From Loktanella sp. IMCC34160 (lineage in GTDB: Bacteria; Pseudomonadota; Alphaproteobacteria; Rhodobacterales; Rhodobacteraceae): a DNA stretch of 64,000 nucleotides. The position numbers and the translations under genes are program-made. How positions within the stretch are numbered: the stretch's first letter is position 1; every line of letters begins with the position of its first letter. This document shows positions 6,925-15,537 of the stretch, in pieces. Below the pieces are notes generated by a model. It had not been told where the DNA came from. It made no database searches and worked only from the letters and a program-made list of their open reading frames with translations. The DNA lies in assembly GCF_004145845.1 (NCBI RefSeq), contig NZ_SELP01000007.1, positions 62,001 through 126,000 on the forward strand, in the 5' to 3' direction.

Positions 6925-9198
6925 ATGGAAAAATTCGGGCGCAGCCAATCCGTTAAACGGGTCGAGGATATCCGGTTCCTGACCGGGCAGGGCCGCTATG
7001 TGGACGATATTGCACCCGACGGCGCGCTGGTGGCCTATGTCCTGCGGTCGCCCATGGCGCATGGGGCCATCACGGAACTGGACGTTGCCGACGCCCGCGA
7101 GGCGCCCGGCGTGCATCTGGTATTGACCGCCGCCGATCTGGAAGCGGCGGGGCTGAACATGGGCCTCAAGGGCAGCCGCGCCACCAACCGCGACGGCACC
7201 AAGGGCGCCGCGCCCGAACGCCCGATCCTTGCCCGCGACCGGGTCCGCCATCTGGGCGAGGCGGTGGCGATGATCGTTGCCGACACCATGGCAGAGGCCC
7301 GCGATGCGGCCGAGATGATCCTGCTGGATATCGACGAGGCTGACCCGCACCTTGGCCTTGTCACGGGCGGCCCGCAGATCCATCCCGAGGCCCCGGACAA
7401 CATCGCCTTTGACTGGGGCTTCGGAGACGAAGCCGAGGTCGAGTCGGCGATCGCCCGTGCTGCCCGCGTTGTCCGGGTCGAGATACCCGACAACCGGGTG
7501 ATCGTGAATTCGATGGAGCCGCGGGGCTGTTTCGCAGAACCCGAAGGCGACCGTCTGCATGTTTCGGTGAACGGGCAGGGGGTCTGGGAATCGAAAAAGG
7601 AAATCTGTTTCCACCTGAAGCTTGACCCCGCGCAGGTCCGGGTGACCAACCCCGATGTCGGCGGCGGTTTCGGGATGAAGGCAATGCGTTATCCCGAAAT
7701 GGTGCTGGTGGCCCACGCCGCCCGCGCGCTGGGCCGTCCTGTCCGCTGGATGTCTGAGCGGACCGAGGCGATGCTGTCCGACAATGCCGGGCGCGATCTG
7801 ACCTCGACCGCGACGCTGGCCTTTGACGCGGCCAACCGCATCATCGGCTACAAGGTGGAAAGCATCGCGAATATGGGCGCCTACAACAGCCAGTTCGCCC
7901 AAGGCATCCAGACAGAGCTGTTCACCAAGGTCGCGCCGGGCACTTACGACATCCCGGCCATGTGGCTGCAATGCACGGGTGTCTATACCAACACGACGCC
8001 CGTCGATGCCTATCGTGGTGCGGGCCGCCCCGAGGCGATCTTTGTGTTGGAACGGGCCATGGATCAGGCCGCGCGGGAACTGGGGGTCGATCCGCTGGAC
8101 CTGCGGCGGATCAATTTCATCAGGCCCCACCAGTTTCCCTATACCACCCGCGCCGGCGTCACCTACGACGTGGGCGATTTTGCCCGCGTGTTGGACCGGG
8201 CCGTGGAAAAGGCGGATCTGCCGGGTTTTGCCGCGCGCCGCGCCGACAGCGCGGCCAAGGGCAACCGACGCGGGATCGGGCTGTGCTATTACATCGAAAG
8301 CATCCTAGGCGACCCCGAGGAAACGACCCGTGTTGACTTCAATGCAGACGGCACCGTGTCGGTCTTTGTCGGCACCCAGTCGAACGGGCAGGGGCATGAA
8401 ACCGTTTATGCCGCCTATCTGTCCGACCAGACCGGCATCCCGATGGAGGCGATCACCATCGTGCAGGGCGACAGCGACCTGATCGCGACGGGTGGCGGCA
8501 CCGGTGGGTCGCGGTCGGTGACGGTTCAGAACACCGCCACGCTGGCCACGGTGGGACAGATCATCGAAACCTTCTCCGCCTTTCTGGCCGATCACGAAGG
8601 GGCGGACGCCGGGACCATCAGGTTTGATGACGAACGGTTCCGCATTCCGGGCTCGAACCTGACCCCGACCATGCTGGAAGTGGCCGGGATGGCCCGCGCC
8701 GCTGGCCGGACCGACCTTCTGTCGCAGTCAAAGACCATCCGTCTGGACAACCGGTCCTTCCCGAACGGCGCGCATCTGGCCGAGGTGGACATCGACGGAG
8801 AGACGGGACAGGTCACGCTGGCCCGCTATACGGTCGTTGACGACTTCGGCAACCTGATCAACCCGATGCTGGCCGAAGGGCAGGTGCACGGCGGGGTGGC
8901 GCAGGGGGTGGGGCAGGCCCTGACCGAACATGTGGTCTTTGACGACAGCGGACAGCTTCTGACCGCGACCTTCATGGACTACGCGATGCCGCGCGCCGCC
9001 GATCTGCCGATGATCTCTTTCACCTCGGAACCGACCCCGTCGCTGTATAACCCGCTTGGGATGAAAGGCTGTGGCGAGGCCGGGACGGTCGGTGCGCTGG
9101 CCGCCGTGACCAACGCGGTGATCGACGCGCTGGACGGACGACAGGCCCATATGCCGTTCACCCCGCAACGGGTCTGGCAGGCCATGCAGGGCCAGTAA
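6925..9198 (+). CDS. Xanthine dehydrogenase/CoxL-family molybdopterin-binding large subunit (orphan)
   Basis: A 757-residue member of the molybdenum hydroxylase large-subunit family. An aldehyde-oxidase a/b-hammerhead domain (about residues 15-130) is followed by the molybdopterin-binding domain with NPDVGGGFGMK (242-252) and AYRGAGR (362-368). Near the C-terminus GCGEAGTVGA supplies the likely catalytic Glu (about 718). AYRGAGR is the form II/xanthine-dehydrogenase type motif; the Cys-containing AYXCSFR loop of true CO dehydrogenase is absent, so CO oxidation is unlikely. These enzymes normally need a [2Fe-2S] small subunit and an FAD medium subunit; neither is adjacent. The ATG at 6925 was chosen because family similarity starts there (FGRSQSVKRVEDIRFLTG); an upstream open frame runs through repeat sequence. 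Substrate unknown. Confidence 0.88.
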   Translation: MEKFGRSQSVKRVEDIRFLTGQGRYVDDIAPDGALVAYVLRSPMAHGAITELDVADAREAPGVHLVLTAADLEAAGLNMGLKGSRATNRDGTKGAAPERPILARDRVRHLGEAVAMIVADTMAEARDAAEMILLDIDEADPHLGLVTGGPQIHPEAPDNIAFDWGFGDEAEVESAIARAARVVRVEIPDNRVIVNSMEPRGCFAEPEGDRLHVSVNGQGVWESKKEICFHLKLDPAQVRVTNPDVGGGFGMKAMRYPEMVLVAHAARALGRPVRWMSERTEAMLSDNAGRDLTSTATLAFDAANRIIGYKVESIANMGAYNSQFAQGIQTELFTKVAPGTYDIPAMWLQCTGVYTNTTPVDAYRGAGRPEAIFVLERAMDQAARELGVDPLDLRRINFIRPHQFPYTTRAGVTYDVGDFARVLDRAVEKADLPGFAARRADSAAKGNRRGIGLCYYIESILGDPEETTRVDFNADGTVSVFVGTQSNGQGHETVYAAYLSDQTGIPMEAITIVQGDSDLIATGGGTGGSRSVTVQNTATLATVGQIIETFSAFLADHEGADAGTIRFDDERFRIPGSNLTPTMLEVAGMARAAGRTDLLSQSKTIRLDNRSFPNGAHLAEVDIDGETGQVTLARYTVVDDFGNLINPMLAEGQVHGGVAQGVGQALTEHVVFDDSGQLLTATFMDYAMPRAADLPMISFTSEPTPSLYNPLGMKGCGEAGTVGALAAVTNAVIDALDGRQAHMPFTPQRVWQAMQGQ

Positions 9199-9303
9199 CA
9201 AAGGCTCACGCGGTTTTTCATGGATTCTTCAGCCGCCATGGGCAGACTGGGGACATGATACGCATGGCGACTTATTCCGCCATCGGCAGAAAGGGGCGCG
9301 GAA

Positions 9304-10383
9304 ATGGCCTCTCTGCGTGACTGGCTGTTCGGCCTGATCGGCCGCGGCCCCCGCCACGAAGAAGGGCAGGGGCGGCACCGTGGGCCTGCGACCCATGTGA
9401 TCGTTCTGGACGGGACGATGTCGACGCTGGACGACGGCGATGAAACAAACGCCGGGATCACCTTCAAGCTGCTGCGCGAGGCCGGGATCAGGGCCAACCT
9501 GACCGTCTATTACGAGGCGGGGATTCAGTGGCGCGACTGGTCCGGAACCTATGGGGTGATGACCGGCAAGGGGATCAACCGGCAGATAGAACGGGCCTAT
9601 GGAGTGCTGGCCTCGCGCTACCGGCCCGGGGACAAGATCATCCTGATCGGCTATTCCCGCGGCGCCTATGCGGTGCGGTCCCTGGCCGGGGTCGTGGGGA
9701 TGGTCGGGCTGGTGCGCCACGATCAGGCGACGGTGCGCAATATCCGGCAGGCCTATCGCCATTACCGGACCGGCGCCCGCAGCAAATACGCCGCCAAGTT
9801 CCGCGAACTCTATTGTCACCCCGATACCGAGATCGAGGCCGTGGCCTGCTGGGACACGGTCAAGGCGCTGGGGATGCGGCTGCCGATCATCTGGCGCTGG
9901 GCCGAGGCGACCCATCATTTCCACGACCATGGTCTGTCGAACCATGTGCGACACGGGTTCCACGCACTCGCGCTTGACGAAACCCGCGAGGCCTATGCCC
10001 CGGTCATGTGGGAAACCCCGCCCGACTGGCCCGGCGTGATGGAGCAGGTCTGGTTCCGGGGCACCCACGGGGACGTGGGCGGGCAGTTGGGGGGCGACCA
10101 CGCGGCCCGGCCACTGGCCAATATCCCGCTGGTTTGGCTTCTGGGGCGGCTGGAGGACTGCGGGCTGGACCTGCCGGACGGCTGGCGCGACAGGTTTCCC
10201 TGCGATGTTGCCGCGCCGTCGATCGGAACATGGCGCGGCTGGGGCAAGCTGTTCCTGTCCCGGCGGCGTCGGATCGTTGGGCGTGACCCGTCCGAACGGC
10301 TGCATGTCACGGCACAGGGACATCCCAAGGCGGAAACCCTCGATCTGACAAAAACAGCCCGCCTGGCGGGACAGGCGGGCTGA
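9304..10383 (+). CDS. DUF2235 alpha/beta hydrolase (Tle1-type fold)
   Basis: A 359-residue protein with the DUF2235 domain. The opening strand VIVLDGTMSTLDD (about 32-44) corresponds to the family's FxDGTxN motif, the nucleophile elbow is GYSRGAY (Ser near residue 119), and WFRGTHGDVGGQ (about 251-262) resembles the family's late Asp/His-containing block. The family includes secreted Tle1 phospholipases of type VI secretion systems, but no secretion genes or immunity partner lie nearby and there is no signal peptide, so a housekeeping or unknown hydrolase role is as likely. The ATG at 9304 follows a GGGGCGCGGAA region. The last 9 codons overlap the terminator hairpin of the convergent metF. 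Confidence 0.8.
   Translation: MASLRDWLFGLIGRGPRHEEGQGRHRGPATHVIVLDGTMSTLDDGDETNAGITFKLLREAGIRANLTVYYEAGIQWRDWSGTYGVMTGKGINRQIERAYGVLASRYRPGDKIILIGYSRGAYAVRSLAGVVGMVGLVRHDQATVRNIRQAYRHYRTGARSKYAAKFRELYCHPDTEIEAVACWDTVKALGMRLPIIWRWAEATHHFHDHGLSNHVRHGFHALALDETREAYAPVMWETPPDWPGVMEQVWFRGTHGDVGGQLGGDHAARPLANIPLVWLLGRLEDCGLDLPDGWRDRFPCDVAAPSIGTWRGWGKLFLSRRRRIVGRDPSERLHVTAQGHPKAETLDLTKTARLAGQAG
10356..10381 (-). terminator. Rho-independent terminator of metF
   Basis: A perfect 9-bp stem (AGCCCGCCT at 10356-10364, AGGCGGGCT at 10373-10381) with an 8-base loop. On the minus strand it is followed by GTTTTTG (10349-10355 complement), which fits termination of the leftward metF transcript. On the plus strand no T-run follows. 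The hairpin lies within the last codons of the DUF2235 gene. Confidence 0.8.
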
Positions 10384-10437
10384 AGGACGCGGGCGGGGCG
10401 AGTGACACGGGAATGGTGCCCCGCTGAACGGGGGCCG

Positions 10438-11304
10438 TCAGGCCACCTGCTGTAGCCGAACCCGGGGGGAGATTCCCAAGGCGTGGCAGACATCGCGCGT
10501 CAATTCGGGACGGTTCAGCGTGTAGAAATGAAGGTGATCGACGCCACCCTGCAGCAGATCATCACACAGTTCGGTTGCCAGCGCAGTGGCCAGCAATTCG
10601 GTCGTGCCGTCGCGGGTCGCATTGGTAAAGGCGTCCTCGACCACCTGCGGGATGGAGGTGCCGCAGGACTTGGCGAACCGGCGCGCGCCTTCCCAGTTTT
10701 CGATGGGCAGGATGCCGGGGATGATCGGCGCGTCGATCCCGGCCTTCACACAGGCATCGCGGAACCGGAAAAAGGTCTCGGCCTCGAAAAAGAACTGGGT
10801 GATCGCGCTGGTTGCGCCCGCGTCGATCTTGCGCTTGAGCCAGTCGATATCGGCCTTGGCATCGGCGCTTTCGGGGTGCTTTTCGGGATAGGCTCCGACG
10901 CGGATGGTGAATTTCCCGGTCTCGGCCAGCGCTTCGATCAGCTCCACCGACGATCCGAACCCGTCGGGGTTGGCGCGGAATCCGCCCGCGCCTTTCGGCG
11001 GGTCGCCGCGCAGGGCGACGATTTCGGTCACGCCGGCGGCGGCATAGCTTTCAGCGATCTCCAGCGTTTCGGCCCGGCTGGCATCGACGCAGGTCAGATG
11101 GCCCGCCACGGTCAGGCCCGTCGCCTTGTGGATCGTGCCCACGGCTTCGTGGGTCAGGGTGCGGGTGGTTCCGCCCGCGCCATAGGTGACCGAGACGAAC
11201 TCCGGCTCCAGCGGGGACAGGGCATGCACGCAATCCCAAAGCCGGAACGACGCGTCGAGCGATTTGGGCGGGAAGAATTCGAAAGAAACCTTGGGGCGAG
11301 TCAT
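10438..11304 (-). CDS. metF: 5,10-methylenetetrahydrofolate reductase
   Basis: A 288-residue (beta/alpha)8 flavoenzyme that reduces methylene-THF to methyl-THF for methionine synthesis. Signatures are the N-terminal KVSFEFFPPKS, the VSVTYGAGGTTR block (about residues 45-56), EIVALRGDPPKGAGG (about 107-121), and the C-terminal DHLHFYTLNRPELT. The ATG at 11304 places the family N-terminus at once; the frame stays open further upstream without similarity. It is divergent from the MetR-type regulator across a 95-base region carrying palindromic sites, and is followed by a terminator at 10356-10381. Confidence 0.95.
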   Translation of the reverse strand: MTRPKVSFEFFPPKSLDASFRLWDCVHALSPLEPEFVSVTYGAGGTTRTLTHEAVGTIHKATGLTVAGHLTCVDASRAETLEIAESYAAAGVTEIVALRGDPPKGAGGFRANPDGFGSSVELIEALAETGKFTIRVGAYPEKHPESADAKADIDWLKRKIDAGATSAITQFFFEAETFFRFRDACVKAGIDAPIIPGILPIENWEGARRFAKSCGTSIPQVVEDAFTNATRDGTTELLATALATELCDDLLQGGVDHLHFYTLNRPELTRDVCHALGISPRVRLQQVA

Positions 11305-11353
11305 GGGACACCTGTGTGACTTGAGTTGACCCCTTGTCACCGATTTCTTCACA

Positions 11354-11389
11354 TGAGACAAATTCATAACTTTCACAAAGATTATGAAT
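11354..11389. promoter_or_regulatory. Candidate MetR operator region between metF and metR
   Basis: A near-match to the MetR box TGAA-N5-TTCA occurs as TGAG-N5-TTCA (11354-11366). Overlapping it is a perfect 8-bp inverted repeat, ATTCATAA (11362-11369) and TTATGAAT (11382-11389), with a 12-base spacer. The region is clearly more AT-rich than its surroundings and sits between the divergent metF and LysR-type gene, as expected for LysR-family control. Confidence 0.6.
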
Positions 11390-11399
11390 CGAGTTGGGA

Positions 11400-12308
11400 A
11401 TGTATATCGAATTCCGGCACCTGCGCACCATCAAGGCGATCCATGAAACCGGGGGGCTGGCCCGGGCGGCCGACGTTCTGGGGATTACCCAGTCGGCCCT
11501 GTCCCATCAGATCAAGGGGATCGAGGATCAGGCGGGCGTCGAATTGTTCGTGCGCCGGTCGAAACCTTTGAAGCTGTCTGCGGCGGGCAAGAAACTCCTC
11601 TCCGCCGCCGACGACATCCTGCCCCGCATGGCCGCGCTGGAGGCGGAATTCGCCGGGCTGATCTCGGGCAAGGCGGGGCGCTTGCATATCGCTATCGAAT
11701 GCCACGCCTGTTTCGAATGGCTGTTCCCGGTGCTGGAACAGTTCCGCAAGGCCTGGCCCGAGGTGGACGTGGACATCCGTCCCGGCCTAGCCTTCGATGC
11801 CATGCCCGCGCTGCGCAAGGAGGAGGTGGATGTTGTCATCTCCTCGGACCCGGAAACCCTGCCGGGTGTCGACTTCACGCCGCTCTTCGACTACGCCCCG
11901 GTCTTCGTGGCCTCTTCGCACAACCCGCTGGCCGACAAGGCGGTGATCGAGGCCGAGGATTTCCGGGGCCAGACCCTGATCACCTATCCGGTGGACCGGG
12001 CGCGTCTGGATATCTTCAAGATGCTGCTGTCCCCGGCCAAGGTTGAACCGGCGGCGGTGCGGCAGGTGGAATTGACGGCGGTGATCCTGATGCTGGTGGC
12101 GTCGGACCGGGGGGTGTCTGTGCTGCCCGACTGGGTGGTGCGTCAGGTGAAAACCTCGTCCGATTATGTCACCCGTCCATTGGTCCGGCCCGAGGGGATC
12201 ACCCGGCGGCTGTTCGCAGCGACCCGGGAAGAAGACACCGCACGCCCCTACATGGCGCATTTTGCGCGTCTGGCCCGTCAGGAGGCGGTCAAGTTGCAGA
12301 GACCTTAG
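11400..12308 (+). CDS. metR: LysR-family transcriptional regulator of methionine genes, MetR-like
   Basis: A 302-residue LysR-type protein: winged helix-turn-helix in residues 1-60 (FRHLRTIKAIHETGGLARAADVLG, then SALSHQIKGIE) and a periplasmic-binding-like effector domain from about residue 90. The name rests on divergence from metF and the MetR-like operator; the family uses homocysteine as co-inducer in enterobacteria, which I infer but cannot see here. The ATG at 11400 was preferred over an upstream in-frame TTG at 11394 because MetR proteins begin with an MIE(I/L)xHLR-like sequence. Confidence 0.88.
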   Translation: MYIEFRHLRTIKAIHETGGLARAADVLGITQSALSHQIKGIEDQAGVELFVRRSKPLKLSAAGKKLLSAADDILPRMAALEAEFAGLISGKAGRLHIAIECHACFEWLFPVLEQFRKAWPEVDVDIRPGLAFDAMPALRKEEVDVVISSDPETLPGVDFTPLFDYAPVFVASSHNPLADKAVIEAEDFRGQTLITYPVDRARLDIFKMLLSPAKVEPAAVRQVELTAVILMLVASDRGVSVLPDWVVRQVKTSSDYVTRPLVRPEGITRRLFAATREEDTARPYMAHFARLARQEAVKLQRP

Positions 12309-14271
12309 TCAGCGGTGGCCATGTCAGCGTGCCGGTTCTTGGCTCGATCAGCCGCCAGTCGGCATGCAGGCGCAGCTTGGTTTCGGCCAGCGGTTGCGCG
12401 CGGCCGAACAGGAACCCCTGACCATATCGGCATCCGAGCTGCCGCAGGTGGTTCATCTGCGCCTCTGTCTCGACCCCTTCGGCGATGGTCGTCACACCCA
12501 GCCCGCTGGCCATCGACAAGAACCCCCGCACCAGAACCTCGGCCTTGGGGTCCCGCCCAAGATCCCGGACAAAACTGGTGTCGATCTTCAACTCGTCGAA
12601 CTCCAACTCGCGCAGATGCTGGAACGAGGCGAAGCCGGTGCCGAAATCATCGAGCGAGACCCGCTGCCCGGCAGCGCGGAAATGGCTGATCGCCGCCCGG
12701 ATCGCATCCCCTGACCGGGCAAAAAACACATCCTCAGTGATCTCCAGTGTGACCAGGTGGCGGACCCGCGAATGGCGGGCAAGAAGACTGTCCAGCCCCT
12801 CCCGGCCAGAGCGGGTTGCCAGTGCAACCTCGGGGACGTTGATGGACACCTGACCCGGCGACAGCCCTTCGCCCACCATGTCATCCAGATCGTTCAGGAC
12901 CGCGCGGGCCATGTGTTGCAGGAAATCGCCCTGCAGGCCCAACTCGTCGATCTGCGGCAGGAAATTATCCGGCGTCAGAAGCCCCCGCATCGGGTGGTCC
13001 CAGCGGGCCAGCGCCTCGAACCCGATGATGGCACCGGTCTCAAAGCAGACCTTGGGCTGGTAATAGGGTTTGATCTCGCGCGCGGCCATGGATGCGATCA
13101 GGACCTTGCGGTCTTCAAGGCTGGCGCGCTTCTGGAAATCCTCGGGCCGGAACAGAACCGCGCTATGGGCGTTGTCGCGCAGGGACTTGGCCCGATACAT
13201 CGCCTGATCGGCGGCCTTGCACAGGGAATCCACCCTGTGCCCCGCATGGCGGGTCAGCCCGATCCCGACACTTGCCCCGACGGTCAGGTGCTTGTCATCC
13301 ACGATGATCGGTTTCTGGATCTCGAACGAGACATATTCGGCCAGACGCCGCGCCGCCGGTTCAGAGTTGATGGATCGGAACGCCATGGCGAATTCATCCC
13401 CCCCAAGACGGGCGATGATCCCGGTCTGCCCGGCCAGCGCCAGCAGCCGTTCTGCAATCGTCCGCAGCACCTGATCGCCTGCGTCGTGGCTGTAGGTGTC
13501 GTTGATCGGCTTGAACCCATCCAGATCGATAATGAAGACCGCCACGTCCGTCCTGCCGCGCCGGGCCGCCAGCATCTCTTCCAGCGCCTCGTCAAAGGCA
13601 TTTCGGTTCAGCAATCCAGTCAGCGGATCATGGCGCGAGATATGTTCCAGTGCCCGCAGTCGGGTATTGGCCTCGTCCCGGGCGGCGTTGAGGGCCCGGC
13701 GGGTATCTTTCTGTTTGTGCAGGGTTTCGATGGTGTTGAAGCAATAGACGACCATGAAGGCCGTCGTGATCAGCCATTCCTCTCGGCCAGCGGGGCCATA
13801 GTCGATCTGAGACGCCAGCCAGAAAATCGCGAAACTGGTCAGGAAGGTCGGGACCATCAGTGTCCAGTTATACAGTGGCAGGGTCGCGAAATTATTGGTG
13901 GTGTGCACGAATATCCCGAAGATCCACAGATATCCGGCCAGCAGCATCGCCGTCGTCGGGGTCGAGGCCAGCACCAGAGCGGGGGAGACATAAACCACGG
14001 TGCTTGCAAGGTTCAGCAGCCAGATCGCCGACATCAGCGGGATCGGGATTTTTCTGAAATTCGACGGGATTTTGCGATACATGAGGTAAGAGGCGCATTC
14101 CGCGGCCGCCACCAGCCCCAGAAACCAATGCGAAAACGTGATCTGGCCAAGAAATTGCAATAGCGCGACCAGCATCAGGGCCGATGCGATCCGTTTCAGG
14201 CGATCCCGCGCCTCGATATGAACGACGATGCTTGTCTGATACCGAAGCTTGTCGATCGTTAACCCGAACAT
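12289..14271 (-). CDS. Membrane-bound GGDEF-EAL protein (cyclic-di-GMP turnover)
   Basis: A 660-residue protein with about six N-terminal membrane helices (roughly residues 30-190) forming an uncharacterised sensor, a short linker helix, a GGDEF domain (RLGGDEFAMAF intact), then a complete EAL domain (FEALARW, ITED, SLDDFGTGF, KIDTSFV, AEGVET). Catalytic signatures of both diguanylate cyclase and phosphodiesterase are present. The RxxD product-inhibition site normally five residues before GGDEF is missing. The ATG at 14271 is preferred; an in-frame TTG at 14322 would add 17 residues. The 3' end overlaps the convergent metR end by 20 bases. It is divergent from the inositol-phosphatase gene. 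Confidence 0.93.
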   Translation of the reverse strand: MFGLTIDKLRYQTSIVVHIEARDRLKRIASALMLVALLQFLGQITFSHWFLGLVAAAECASYLMYRKIPSNFRKIPIPLMSAIWLLNLASTVVYVSPALVLASTPTTAMLLAGYLWIFGIFVHTTNNFATLPLYNWTLMVPTFLTSFAIFWLASQIDYGPAGREEWLITTAFMVVYCFNTIETLHKQKDTRRALNAARDEANTRLRALEHISRHDPLTGLLNRNAFDEALEEMLAARRGRTDVAVFIIDLDGFKPINDTYSHDAGDQVLRTIAERLLALAGQTGIIARLGGDEFAMAFRSINSEPAARRLAEYVSFEIQKPIIVDDKHLTVGASVGIGLTRHAGHRVDSLCKAADQAMYRAKSLRDNAHSAVLFRPEDFQKRASLEDRKVLIASMAAREIKPYYQPKVCFETGAIIGFEALARWDHPMRGLLTPDNFLPQIDELGLQGDFLQHMARAVLNDLDDMVGEGLSPGQVSINVPEVALATRSGREGLDSLLARHSRVRHLVTLEITEDVFFARSGDAIRAAISHFRAAGQRVSLDDFGTGFASFQHLRELEFDELKIDTSFVRDLGRDPKAEVLVRGFLSMASGLGVTTIAEGVETEAQMNHLRQLGCRYGQGFLFGRAQPLAETKLRLHADWRLIEPRTGTLTWPPLTKVSAT

Positions 14272-14415
14272 TTCACCGACCCGTATTGTCCCGGCCAGAG
14301 TGTCGCGCGAAGGGATAACCAAATGGTTAACGCCCTGAGCCGCGCCGCGCCCCCTTGCCCCGGGCGGGTCAAGCGCCTATACGCCCGGCCTGACCCCTTT
14401 TGCGGAGCCTGCCCA

Positions 14416-15204
14416 ATGCAATTCAGCGCCAATCTCAACGTGATGATGAAGACCGCCCGCACCGCCGGCCGGTCGTTGCTGAAGGATTTCACCGAGGTGG
14501 AAAACCTGCAGGTCTCGTCCAAAGGCCCGGGTGACTTCGTCAGCAAGGCCGATCACCGAGCCGAAGAGATCATCCGCGAGGCGCTGATGGCCGCCCGCCC
14601 GACCTATGGGTTCCTGGGTGAAGAGGGCAAGGAAATCGACGGCGAAGACCCGACCCGCCGCTGGGTCGTCGATCCGCTGGACGGAACCACGAACTTCTTG
14701 CACGGGCTGCCGCATTGGGCTGTGTCCATCGCGCTGGAACACAAGGGGCAGATCGTGTCGGGGGTCATCTATGACCCGGTCAAGGACGAGATGTTCCATG
14801 CTGAAAAAGGCGCTGGCGCCTGGATGAACCAAAGCCGGATCCGCGTGTCGGGCCGGTCGCGGATGATCGAATGCATCTTTGCCACCGGGCTGCCCTTCGG
14901 TGGCCGGTCGGACCTGCCCGAGACGCTGAAAGACCTTGGCCGGCTTCTGCCTGCCGTGGCCGGGGTGCGCCGGTTCGGCGCCGCCGCGCTGGACCTCGCC
15001 TATGTGGCGGCGGGCCGCTACGACGGGTTCTGGGAACGGCGCCTGAACGCCTGGGACATGGCTGCCGGGCTTGTGATCGCGAAAGAGGCGGGTGCCTTCG
15101 TCGAACCGCTGAACCCCGGCGGCGACATCCTTGCCGATGGCGAGGTGATCTGCGCCAACGAGCCGATCTTCCCGCAATTCGCCAAGGTGATCCGCGGCGC
15201 CTGA
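14416..15204 (+). CDS. suhB: Inositol-1-monophosphatase family protein (SuhB-like)
   Basis: A 262-residue Mg2+-dependent phosphatase of the IMPase family. The metal-binding motifs are all present: GEEG (near residue 66), DPLDGTTNF (about 86-94) and the late WDMAAG near 217. These enzymes hydrolyse myo-inositol monophosphates and related sugar phosphates; the SuhB name is by overall similarity and could equally fit another IMPase paralogue. The ATG at 14416 has a GGAG site 8-10 bases upstream; a longer frame exists but has no family similarity. The gene is monocistronic and divergent from the GGDEF-EAL gene. Confidence 0.92.
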   Translation: MQFSANLNVMMKTARTAGRSLLKDFTEVENLQVSSKGPGDFVSKADHRAEEIIREALMAARPTYGFLGEEGKEIDGEDPTRRWVVDPLDGTTNFLHGLPHWAVSIALEHKGQIVSGVIYDPVKDEMFHAEKGAGAWMNQSRIRVSGRSRMIECIFATGLPFGGRSDLPETLKDLGRLLPAVAGVRRFGAAALDLAYVAAGRYDGFWERRLNAWDMAAGLVIAKEAGAFVEPLNPGGDILADGEVICANEPIFPQFAKVIRGA

Positions 15205-15245
15205 GCGGTCAAAATTTCGTCCCAATCCGATGATAGGCGGCCCGC

Positions 15246-15461
15246 ATGGACCGCCTTTTGTCATTTCTGCACTGCTTTCACGCCCAAGAGGACGGGGCCG
15301 CGACCGTTGATTGGGTCGTGGGCACCGCCGCCGCCGTGATGCTTGGGATCGCGGTGATGAATTCAGTCGGCAACGGGGCCAAGGCCCTCGCCGACAAGAT
15401 CTCGGCCACCATCGCGGGGATCGAGTTTATCTGGGTGCCGGAAGAGACCGGCGGTACCTGA
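15246..15461 (+). CDS. Small single-helix Flp/pilin-like protein
   Basis: A 71-residue protein with a short hydrophilic leader, an acidic EDGAATVDWVV segment at residues 16-26, a hydrophobic helix (about 24-42) and a polar tail. This leader-G/A-x4-D-plus-helix pattern recalls Flp-type class III pilins and a family of short Rhodobacteraceae proteins. No prepilin peptidase or Tad genes are nearby. The function is unassigned. It starts 41 bases after suhB and is followed by paired hairpins at 15480-15532. Confidence 0.6.
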   Translation: MDRLLSFLHCFHAQEDGAATVDWVVGTAAAVMLGIAVMNSVGNGAKALADKISATIAGIEFIWVPEETGGT

Positions 15462-15479
15462 CAGGTCAGGTAGGTCAAG

Positions 15480-15532
15480 ACCCACCTTACAAAGGCATAT
15501 CCCGACCCCGTAAGGTGGGTTTCAACCCACCA
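15480..15532. terminator. Two mutually exclusive hairpins between convergent genes
   Basis: ACCCACCTTAC (15480-15490) is perfectly complementary to GTAAGGTGGGT (15510-15520). The right arm also starts a second perfect palindrome, GGTGGGTT-TC-AACCCACC (15515-15532). The two stems share 15515-15520, so only one can form. They separate the pilin-like gene (ending 15461) from the leftward VOC gene (ending 15538), so a bidirectional terminator or an intergenic repeat is likely. Confidence 0.5.
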
Positions 15533-15537
15533 TCCCC

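Noticed and set aside
6925-9198. Aerobic CO dehydrogenase large subunit
   Set aside because: The active-site loop is AYRGAGR rather than the Cys-containing form, and coxM/coxS are missing.
9304-10383. A type VI secretion effector locus
   Set aside because: Only the hydrolase fold fits; there is no VgrG, PAAR, adaptor or immunity gene.
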